From: Sphingobacteriaceae bacterium
GTDB taxonomy: Bacteria; Bacteroidota; Bacteroidia; B-17B0; Aurantibacillaceae
Reading direction: 5' to 3'
DNA: 5,798 bases
Assembly: GCA_023251695.1 (NCBI GenBank)
Contig: JAHEYE010000227.1
Span: 1 to 5,798, forward strand
Position 1 is the first letter of the stretch; the number at the start of each line of letters is the position of its first letter. Shown piece after piece: positions 1 to 5,386 of this stretch. The notes beneath the pieces were generated by a model, which ran no database searches, was not told where the DNA came from, and saw nothing but the letters and a program-made list of their open reading frames with translations. Both the position numbers and the translations under genes were made by a program.

Positions 1-105
1 AAACGGTATTTGGTAAGCATGATAAATGCTTTGAATTTTGAATAATCGGCGGTTTCTATTTTAATATCCTGGGAAGTTGTATTCAAGGCGGGACAAATGT
101 AACAA
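1..105. other. Unresolved gene edge left of the ABC exporter
   Basis: This stretch lies beyond the stop of the ABC exporter and is cut by the window edge. Two readings are possible. On the minus strand a frame stays open from the exporter's end to the edge, with a possible TTG start at 86-84 (LNTTSQDIKIETADYSK...) or an ATG at 20-18; a TACATTTG sequence matching the Bacteroidota -7 box lies just before it (101-94), but no good -33 TTTG accompanies it. On the plus strand, 1-45 could be the last 14 codons of a gene ending in a TAA at 43-45 (KRYLVSMINALNFE). I recognise neither product. The minus-strand reading is slightly favoured because it stays open and follows a promoter-like box, but an AT-rich frame this short can be open by chance. 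Confidence 0.3.
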
Positions 106-1842
106 TTAATTTTTTTGAAGTTCGAATAAACTAAAATAATCACCTTTCGAATTTAACAAATCCTGATGTGTCCCTTTCTCGGTAATTTTCCCGTTTTTCA
201 GATACAAAATCAAATCGGCATGACGGATGCTTGAAATACGCGGACTAATAATAATGCAGGTTTTGTTTTTCATTATTTTTTTCAGATTCTGCAAAATTAA
301 AGCCTCTGTTTCAGTATCCACAGCAGATAAACAATCGTCGAAGACAAGAACCTCAGGGTTTTTTATTATGGCACGGGCAATGGATATACGTTGTTTTTGT
401 CCGCCTGAAAGCGTAATACCTCTTTCCCCAACCATGGTATTAAATTTATCCGGGAAGGATTCGATATTGTCGTAAACAACAGCATTTTTAGCCGCTTCTT
501 CAATTTCTGTTTCGGTATACTTTTGCTCTGATGCAAACGAAATGTTATTGGCGATGGTATCGCTGAATAAAAAAACTTCTTGCGGCACAATACCCATACT
601 TCTTCTTAAGTTGTAAAGGTTAAGATATTTAATGTTTTTTTCATCCAGTAAAATTTCGCCTTCGGGTGTATCGTAAACTCTGCTTAACAATTGAGCAATG
701 GTTGATTTGCCTGAGCCAACAGGACCGGTAATACCAAGAATTTGTCCTTGCTTAACTTCAAAAGAAATATTTTTTAATGCGGTAATCCCTGTTTCGGGAT
801 AGGTAAAAGAAACATTATTGAATTTGATGTTGCTGCTTATAGTGGATGCTGAGGGCGATTCATTTTTTATTCCAGCCGCTGTTTGTAAAAATTCGTTGAT
901 GCGCGTTTGTGAGGCAGCAGCTCTCTGAATTAATGATGTAACCCAACCTAAAGCAGCGAAAGGCCAGGTTAGACGATACACATTCATAATAAATTCAGGA
1001 ATGTTGCCGGCTTCAATTTTCTTCTGCATTACCAGATAGCCTCCAAACCAAATCGTAATCATCACACTCAAACCAATCATTAATACCATTGTTGGCTGGA
1101 AATAAGATTCGATAGTAGCAAGTTTCAGATTTTCTTTTTTATACACGTCGCCTTTCTCATCCATGCTTTTGGTAAAGTAATCTTCCTGTGCATAGGCTTT
1201 AATAACTCTTATAGAAGCAAAACTTTCCTGGGCATGCGAGGTAAGGTTAGATAATTCCTGCTGAACTTTAATGCTGCGTTTATTAATCTTATCCGACACC
1301 TTGTAAATAATAAAAGAAAGAATCGGGAGAGGAATAAATACCATCAAGGTTAATTCCCAATTCACGTTGAGCATAAATGCCAGAACAGTAATTACTGTAA
1401 CAACAGTGTTTGCTAAATACATAACAGCCGGACCTGTATACATACGGACTTTACTTACATCTTCTGTAATACGGTTCATTAAATCACCTGTCGCTTGTTT
1501 TTTGTAGAAATCCGCATCCAGAGCCTGATAATGCGAATAAATTTCATTTTTTTGATCGTACTCAATATGCCGGCTCATAACAATAATAGTTTGGCGCATC
1601 AAAAACATGAATAAGCCGCTGACGAGTGCAAGGGCGATAATGGTTAAACTATATTGAACAAAAATAAAAGAGTCTGAAAAATTGTTTTCAGAAATGTATT
1701 TTAAAATAGTGTTGGTGGCCTTGCGTACAATTACAGCCTGATAAGTTCCGAAAATGGTCGACAGTGAAACAAACAAAATCCCCATCAGCAAAAGCCATTT
1801 GTATTTAAAGAAGTAATGGTTGAGGGAGAAAAGGGATTTCAC
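106..1842 (-). CDS. ABC exporter half-transporter (MsbA/MdlA type) with degenerate ATPase site
   Basis: A 578-residue inner-membrane ABC exporter half: an N-terminal type IV transmembrane domain (about six helices, near residues 16-36, 63-84, 137-158, 163-183, 250-273 and 285-305) fused to an ATPase domain (about 337-578). Visible motifs are the A-loop Tyr348, Walker A GPVGSGKST (373-381), Q-loop Gln421, signature LSGGQ (478-482), Walker B VLVFDD (498-503) and the D-loop SAVD (506-509). Two catalytic positions deviate. The residue after Walker B is Asp503 instead of Glu, as in MdlA and the TM287 half of heterodimeric exporters. The H-loop reads IISPR, so Pro534 stands where His is expected. 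These features suggest a half that works with a canonical partner, though none is encoded nearby. Substrate unknown; lipids or drugs are typical of the family. The start is GTG at 1842: an in-frame TAA lies nine bases upstream and the N-terminus (MKSLFSLNHYFFKYKW) fits the family; the next ATG is inside the first helix. Confidence 0.93.
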   Translation of the reverse strand: MKSLFSLNHYFFKYKWLLLMGILFVSLSTIFGTYQAVIVRKATNTILKYISENNFSDSFIFVQYSLTIIALALVSGLFMFLMRQTIIVMSRHIEYDQKNEIYSHYQALDADFYKKQATGDLMNRITEDVSKVRMYTGPAVMYLANTVVTVITVLAFMLNVNWELTLMVFIPLPILSFIIYKVSDKINKRSIKVQQELSNLTSHAQESFASIRVIKAYAQEDYFTKSMDEKGDVYKKENLKLATIESYFQPTMVLMIGLSVMITIWFGGYLVMQKKIEAGNIPEFIMNVYRLTWPFAALGWVTSLIQRAAASQTRINEFLQTAAGIKNESPSASTISSNIKFNNVSFTYPETGITALKNISFEVKQGQILGITGPVGSGKSTIAQLLSRVYDTPEGEILLDEKNIKYLNLYNLRRSMGIVPQEVFLFSDTIANNISFASEQKYTETEIEEAAKNAVVYDNIESFPDKFNTMVGERGITLSGGQKQRISIARAIIKNPEVLVFDDCLSAVDTETEALILQNLKKIMKNKTCIIISPRISSIRHADLILYLKNGKITEKGTHQDLLNSKGDYFSLFELQKN

Positions 1843-1880
1843 TTTGTAAAGTTACCTTAATAAAAGGAATATTGACTGAA
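1843..1880. promoter_or_regulatory. Divergent intergenic region between exporter and acyltransferase
   Basis: This 38-base gap must hold, or overlap, the promoters of two divergent genes. On the minus strand TAACTTTA (1854-1847) is one base off the Bacteroidota -7 consensus TAnnTTTG, but it sits very close to the exporter's GTG and lacks a clear -33 TTTG. On the plus strand a TTTG at 1843-1846 has no convincing -7 box at the usual distance. AAGGA at 1864-1868 is a weak ribosome-binding site for the acyltransferase. The promoter positions are therefore guesses. Confidence 0.25.
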
Positions 1881-3227
1881 ATGTTTGTATTTTTACGGCA
1901 AATGATGTGGCAGGTAATACGGTATGTGATGAGTTTTGGAATGGATACATTTTACAAACGCTTGGCCATTAAAAACCGTCAGAACGTGGCTGTAAAAGGT
2001 CCTGTTATTGTTGCTATTAATCATCCCAATGCATTTATGGACCCCGCTATGTTTAGTTATGTGGCATACCCTCCTAAATTTTATTTTTTAGCACGCGGAG
2101 ATGTTTTTAAACCCGGTATTACTACCCGTATTCTTGAAAGCATTGGTATCGCACCAATTTTCCGGATGCGTGATGGGGGAAAAGAAGGTTTAAAAAAGAA
2201 TGATGAAACATACCGCCGTGTTTTCACGATGCTTAAGAAAAATAAAAAAATAATAATTTTTGCTGAAGGACTTTGTGTACAGGAAAGAAGATTGCGTCCC
2301 TTGAAAAAAGGCGTTCCACGAATGATATTCAATGCCATGGAAGATATTAACCGTGAGGATTTAACTGTGGTTCCTGTCGGAGTTAATTATGGCGATCCAA
2401 AAAAATTCAGAAGTAATTTATTTTATAATGTTGGTGAACCTATTAAGGTGGCCGATTGGATGGAAGAATACAAAGCGCAACCTGCACGGACAATGAATGC
2501 GTTTATTAAAGTTCTGGAACCAAAAATGAAAGAACTTATCGTACATATTGATAATCCGCAAAATGATAAATTGGTGGGATGGATGGAAGAGATGTTTTTA
2601 CGCGACTGGTGTAAACAACAAAAACTGAATTATAAGAACCTTGATCACGAATTAAAAATGTCGCAACAAATTGCAGCTATTGTAAATAAAGCGGATGTTG
2701 AGAATAAAAACATTATTGATTCCTTAAACGAAAAGTCTAAAATCTATTTTGATAATTTAAAGAAATGTAAAATCCGCGATTGGTTAATTAATATGAATTA
2801 TCAGTCAAAAGTAAATTGGTCACATTTTTTAGTAAATACAATTGTTTTGATTTTATTTTCTCCATTTTGGATTCGGGGAGTATTAGGAAATTACTTGCCG
2901 TACAAGGCCTCAGAAAAAATAACTGATAAATTGGTTAAGAATGTTGAATTTCATTCGTCATTTAACATGGCTATTGGAATGCTTTTATTGTGGATTTTTT
3001 ATTGGCTCCAGTTTTATATTATATTTAAAATAACAGGAAATATAGGGTGGGGCGGATTGGCAATGCTTATTTCTTTTTTAACCGGAAAATTTGTGTTGTA
3101 TTATTATCCGTTTATGCAGAAAACTTTGGGATTATTCCGTGCACTAACCAAAAAACAGCAGATGAAGGCTTTAGGGGAGCAGAGAAGGGAAATTCTTGAA
3201 CTGGTTGCAGGGATTAACAAAAATTAG
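1881..3227 (+). CDS. PlsC-family acyltransferase with C-terminal membrane domain
   Basis: A 448-residue glycerolipid-type acyltransferase (PlsC/LPLAT fold) expected to move an acyl group onto a glycerophosphate or lysophospholipid acceptor at the inner membrane. The acyltransferase blocks occur in order: NHPNAFMDP (47-55, catalytic His48 and Asp54), GIAPIFRMRDGG (near 89-100), FAEG (127-130) followed by LRPLKKG (138-144), and VVPVGVNYGD (163-172). The His-Asp spacing is x5 rather than the usual x4, a variant I also associate with yeast Gat1/Gat2-type enzymes (HANQFVDP). The second half is not part of a minimal PlsC (about 240 residues): a charged linker (about 200-305) is followed by three likely membrane helices near 314-336, 361-383 and 387-409. 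The start chosen is ATG at 1881; an in-frame TTG at 1872 would add three residues but sits only three bases from the AAGGA. The DUF3108 gene follows after 50 bases on the same strand and may be co-transcribed. Substrate not determinable. Confidence 0.88.
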   Translation: MFVFLRQMMWQVIRYVMSFGMDTFYKRLAIKNRQNVAVKGPVIVAINHPNAFMDPAMFSYVAYPPKFYFLARGDVFKPGITTRILESIGIAPIFRMRDGGKEGLKKNDETYRRVFTMLKKNKKIIIFAEGLCVQERRLRPLKKGVPRMIFNAMEDINREDLTVVPVGVNYGDPKKFRSNLFYNVGEPIKVADWMEEYKAQPARTMNAFIKVLEPKMKELIVHIDNPQNDKLVGWMEEMFLRDWCKQQKLNYKNLDHELKMSQQIAAIVNKADVENKNIIDSLNEKSKIYFDNLKKCKIRDWLINMNYQSKVNWSHFLVNTIVLILFSPFWIRGVLGNYLPYKASEKITDKLVKNVEFHSSFNMAIGMLLLWIFYWLQFYIIFKITGNIGWGGLAMLISFLTGKFVLYYYPFMQKTLGLFRALTKKQQMKALGEQRREILELVAGINKN

Positions 3228-3241
3228 TAATTTAGTTTGGT

Positions 3242-3262
3242 ACGTAAATTGTTTGATTACGT
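3242..3262. repeat. Short inverted repeat ACGTAA-N9-TTACGT
   Basis: In the 50-base gap between the acyltransferase and the DUF3108 gene, ACGTAA (3242-3247) and TTACGT (3257-3262) form a perfect 6-base inverted repeat with a 9-base spacer, 15 bases before the next ATG. It is too weak and has no T-tract, so it is not an intrinsic terminator. It could be an operator for a dimeric regulator or coincidence in AT-rich DNA. Confidence 0.25.
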
Positions 3263-3277
3263 TATAAGAATTAAAAC

Positions 3278-4129
3278 ATGAAACGCTTTAAATCAATAAC
3301 CTTAACCACTTTTGCCATTACGGTTGTTGCGACATTATGTTCAGCCGGGTATTATGTATCGACAAAAAAGGCGGAGCTAGTTTCCATAATTTCTCAAAAT
3401 GATCAAGTGATTGATTTACCTGTAAACCCAAGTACTGCTTTTAAAGAAGGAGAAGTTTTAGCTTACCGTTTGCATTATGGTATTATTGATGCGGGTGTAG
3501 CAATTCTGGAAGTGAAGCCAGCTATCATGGAAATTTCCGGCCGGCAGGTTTATCATGTTGTGGGAAACGGTTATTCGAAAGGAACATTTGATTGGTTTTT
3601 TAAAGTGCGCGACCGTTACGAAACATTTATTGATAAAGATGCCATGGTGCCATGGATGTTTGTGCGTCGGGTTGATGAAGGCGGTGTAAAATTCAGTCAG
3701 GATTATGTTTTCAATCATTACACTAAAAAAGTGGATGTTGGGGCGGGTGAAAAATATGATGTGCCTGTTGGAATTCAGGATATGCTTTCGGCTTTTTATG
3801 CCGCACGTAATTTAGATTTTAGCGAAGCAAAGGAAGGTGATGTTTTTGCGTTGAATAGTTTTATTGATAAGGAATTATGGCCGGTTAAGATGAGATTTAT
3901 AGGAAGGGAAACTATTAAATGCGAAATAGGAACTTATAAATGTCTGAAATTTGCACCTATTGTTCAAAAAGGCCGTGTGTTTAAAAGTGAAGAAGATTTA
4001 ACCGTTTGGATCACGGACGATAAAAATCACATTCCGTTAAGGGCTCAGGCGAAAATTTTAGTGGGTTCGGTAAAAATGGATATTACTTCTGCAAGTAATC
4101 TTGCCAACGAAAGTTCAAAAGTGAATTAA
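3278..4129 (+). CDS. Exported DUF3108 domain protein
   Basis: A 283-residue protein with an N-terminal hydrophobic segment (about 7-26) after a basic start (MKRFK), so exported or anchored and acting in the periplasm. The rest matches DUF3108 (PF11306), a family of unknown molecular function: the opening block F-K-E-G-E-V-L-A-Y with the following G-I-I-D-A-G (55-73), DRYETFID (112-119), the helical IQDMLSAFYAAR (166-177), and the closing WITDDKNHIPL (244-254) then a G-S-V-K-M strand. Length is normal for the family. Cys21 lies in the hydrophobic segment but is preceded by ATL, not a proper lipobox, so I do not call it a lipoprotein. Cys215 and Cys222 (KCEIGTYKC) could form a disulfide in the periplasm. 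It follows the acyltransferase by 50 bases on the same strand, and its stop abuts the stop of the convergent lipoprotein gene with no gap. Any role in lipid or cell-surface assembly is inference from context. Confidence 0.85.
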   Translation: MKRFKSITLTTFAITVVATLCSAGYYVSTKKAELVSIISQNDQVIDLPVNPSTAFKEGEVLAYRLHYGIIDAGVAILEVKPAIMEISGRQVYHVVGNGYSKGTFDWFFKVRDRYETFIDKDAMVPWMFVRRVDEGGVKFSQDYVFNHYTKKVDVGAGEKYDVPVGIQDMLSAFYAARNLDFSEAKEGDVFALNSFIDKELWPVKMRFIGRETIKCEIGTYKCLKFAPIVQKGRVFKSEEDLTVWITDDKNHIPLRAQAKILVGSVKMDITSASNLANESSKVN

Positions 4130-4333
4130 TTATTCTTTTATTTTACAAACAAGACTGGTATCCTTGTTGTTTTTGCTGCAAGCGGCTTCTTTATTTTTTT
4201 TAGTGGCGTAAACCAATACATGCGATTTTTGAACAGGCATTGTATAAACGTATTCGCATTCGCATGCATAGGGTTTAATACATGAATAAACCAGCATTAA
4301 ACAAAAACCTCCTATCAGTATTTTTTTAATCAT
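4130..4333 (-). CDS. Small cysteine-rich lipoprotein, third of three tandem paralogues
   Basis: A 67-residue predicted lipoprotein. A basic start (MIKK) and hydrophobic stretch lead to a lipobox LVYSC, making Cys18 the likely lipidated residue; about 50 mature residues follow. Mature cysteines are C24 and C26 (ACECE), C52 and C63, giving lipid Cys-x5-CxC-x25-C-x10-C. A V-Y...KK..EAAC segment (41-52) resembles the same region of the two upstream genes, so all three look like diverged copies. The ATG at 4333 shares one base with the preceding stop (TAATG), which implies translational coupling and a single transcript. The residues after the lipid Cys (I-K-P-Y) lack the acidic run used as a surface-export signal in some Bacteroidota, so a periplasm-facing location is more likely. 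I recognise no function or named family. Similar CxC small lipoproteins are, to my knowledge, common as hypothetical proteins in Bacteroidota. Confidence 0.72.
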   Translation of the reverse strand: MIKKILIGGFCLMLVYSCIKPYACECEYVYTMPVQKSHVLVYATKKNKEAACSKNNKDTSLVCKIKE

Positions 4334-4545
4334 TACTTATCAATTAATTGACACGTTTCAGTACTGTCGGCCAGATTAGCACAGGCTTTTTTAGAATCTT
4401 TTTTATTTCCATTTATATAAAAAATGCCGGTATCTTGTCCGGATTGTGCGGCCTGAAGGGAGCTGTCGTAACAGGCACATCGCCTCGCCTTGTTGCAGGA
4501 GAAGAGCAGAAAAAGAGACAAGGATATGTATAAAAGACCTTTCAC
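4333..4545 (-). CDS. Small cysteine-rich lipoprotein, second of three tandem paralogues
   Basis: A 70-residue predicted lipoprotein with lipobox LLFSC (Cys17) and mature cysteines C23 and C25 (RCACY), C55 and C65: lipid Cys-x5-CxC-x29-C-x9-C. The block IFYINGNKKDSKKAC (41-55) matches the Y..KK..A..C region of its neighbours. I chose the GTG at 4545, two bases after the upstream gene's stop, because it gives a classical short lipoprotein signal (MKGLLYISLSLFLLFSC) and a length equal to the two paralogues. A TTG at 4563 would add six residues and overlap the upstream gene by 16 bases, and is less likely. It has the longest spacer between the CxC and the third cysteine, rich in Gln, Ser and Gly. 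Function unknown. Its position inside a coupled three-gene set implies expression together with the flanking copies. Confidence 0.72.
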   Translation of the reverse strand: MKGLLYISLSLFLLFSCNKARRCACYDSSLQAAQSGQDTGIFYINGNKKDSKKACANLADSTETCQLIDK

Positions 4546-4547
4546 AA

Positions 4548-4757
4548 TTATTTGAGTGAACAACTAGCGTTGGGATAGGAGACTGTATAAGTGTTTTGCT
4601 GTGCCAGACAATACTGCTTTGCTTCACTTTTTTTCACGTTGGTATAAGTGAAATCGCCCAACTCACTTCCGTTTTGTGAACATACACAATGACGGTCTTT
4701 CCGGCATGAGCAAAGTACAAATGCAGCCAGGGCTAAAACAAAGAAACATTTTTTCAT
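4548..4757 (-). CDS. Small cysteine-rich lipoprotein, first of three tandem paralogues
   Basis: A 69-residue predicted lipoprotein: MKKC start, hydrophobic core and lipobox VLCSC with Cys18 as the probable lipid site. Mature cysteines C24 and C26 (HCVCS), C50 and C66 give lipid Cys-x5-CxC-x23-C-x15-C. The FTYTNVKKSEAKQYC stretch (36-50) and the terminal ASCSLK are the clearest versions of elements shared by the cluster. The mature domain is too small for an enzyme; two disulfides or metal binding by the four cysteines are both conceivable but unproven. It is the promoter-proximal gene: a good Bacteroidota promoter lies 19 bases upstream, with an A/T-rich leader and no Shine-Dalgarno. Most of the coding region is also open on the opposite strand as an upstream extension of the acpH frame, which could mislead automatic annotation. 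Function unknown. Confidence 0.74.
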   Translation of the reverse strand: MKKCFFVLALAAFVLCSCRKDRHCVCSQNGSELGDFTYTNVKKSEAKQYCLAQQNTYTVSYPNASCSLK

Positions 4758-4775
4758 ATTTTAAAACTTATACTA

Positions 4776-4805
4776 CAAAAGTAATTTATAAATTTAGAAT
4801 TCAAA
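4776..4805 (-). promoter_or_regulatory. Bacteroidota-type promoter of the lipoprotein operon
   Basis: Read on the minus strand, TTTG (4805-4802) and TACTTTTG (4783-4776) are separated by 18 bases. This matches the Bacteroidota housekeeping promoter (TTTG or TTG at -33, TAnnTTTG at -7, spacer about 17-23) with every defined base present. Transcription would begin a few bases further, near 4770, giving a leader of roughly a dozen bases before the ATG at 4757. The -33 box is only five bases from the acpH start on the other strand, so the two divergent genes share this control region. Confidence 0.65.
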
Positions 4806-4810
4806 ATTAT

Positions 4811-5386
4811 ATGAATTATTTAGCCCATTCATTTTTATCGTTTAATAACGAGGCCCTTACGGTCGGGAATTTTATTGCTGATCACATAAAGGTAAGAGAT
4901 ACGGGCCATTTGCCTGAAGAAATACAGAAAGGAGTTCTTTTACACCGACGGATCGATTATTTTACTGATTCACATCCTTTGTTTATCAAAAGCAAACGTA
5001 ATTTTTACAAAGGATTTGAGCGATACAGTGGAGTTCTGACAGATATTTATTACGATTATATATTAGCTAAAAATTTTAGAAAATTTTCGGATATAGATCT
5101 AAAACCCTTTACTCAGAATATATATTCGGTTTTACAAAACAATTTGCAACATTTACCGGAATCATCACAACGTTTTTTAGAGTATGTGGTTTCGAATAAT
5201 ACGTTTTACGAATATTCAAAGATTGAGGGGATAGAGCTTGTATTAAAACATTTGTCGTACCGCATTAACCATGGCGTTTTTTTAAATGAATCATTGCCCT
5301 TGTTTCTTGAGAATGAGAAATCAATTGAAGAGGATTTTATAGAATTTATGCGGGATTTGATTAAAGACGCAAAAAGCTTTAAATAA
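4811..5386 (+). CDS. acpH: Acyl carrier protein phosphodiesterase (AcpH family)
   Basis: A 191-residue cytoplasmic protein of the AcpH/DUF479 family (PF04336), about the same length as the E. coli enzyme. AcpH removes the 4'-phosphopantetheine group from holo-acyl carrier protein and belongs to the HD-like metal-dependent hydrolases. The metal/active-site pattern is complete: MNYLAH (His6), GNFIADH (Asp24), LHRRID (His45, Asp49), FTDSH (Asp53, His55) and LTDIYYD (Asp78, Asp82). I chose the ATG at 4811 because family members begin with MNxLAH. The frame runs open upstream to 4676, but those 45 residues lie antisense to the first lipoprotein gene and its promoter and look non-coding. The plus-strand promoter is unclear; TAAATTTA (4789-4796) is only a near match to a -7 box. 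The gene ends 8 bases inside the convergent lolD. In Bacteroidota the activity is assigned by homology, so the exact ACP substrate is uncertain. Confidence 0.87.
   Translation: MNYLAHSFLSFNNEALTVGNFIADHIKVRDTGHLPEEIQKGVLLHRRIDYFTDSHPLFIKSKRNFYKGFERYSGVLTDIYYDYILAKNFRKFSDIDLKPFTQNIYSVLQNNLQHLPESSQRFLEYVVSNNTFYEYSKIEGIELVLKHLSYRINHGVFLNESLPLFLENEKSIEEDFIEFMRDLIKDAKSFK

Noticed and set aside
227..590. Open frames overlapping the ATPase domain of the ABC exporter on both strands
   Set aside because: The exporter motifs occupy this stretch in the real frame; the alternatives are mirror products with no motifs.
2081..2338. Minus-strand open frame within the acyltransferase
   Set aside because: It lies opposite the conserved acyltransferase motif blocks and has no recognisable features.
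3278..3340. DUF3108 protein as a lipoprotein through Cys21
   Set aside because: The residues before Cys21 (A-T-L) do not form a lipobox, as Leu at -1 is not accepted; a signal anchor or ordinary signal peptide is more likely.
3458..3718. Minus-strand open frame within the DUF3108 gene
   Set aside because: It is antisense to conserved DUF3108 blocks and shows no independent signal.
4123..4136. AT-rich near-palindrome GAATTAATTATTC between the convergent stops
   Set aside because: It has no GC stem and no T-tract of the required form, so it cannot be supported as a terminator.
4348..4533. Open plus-strand frame opposite the second lipoprotein gene
   Set aside because: It is a shadow of the lipoprotein coding strand, with low-complexity composition and no promoter or family resemblance.
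4403..4627. Open minus-strand frame spanning the junction of the first two lipoprotein genes
   Set aside because: It overlaps two better-supported lipoprotein genes in another frame and has no signal peptide or recognisable motif.
4676..4810. Upstream in-frame extension of acpH by 45 codons
   Set aside because: The extension is antisense to the first lipoprotein gene and its promoter, and the family begins with MNxLAH, which matches the ATG at 4811.
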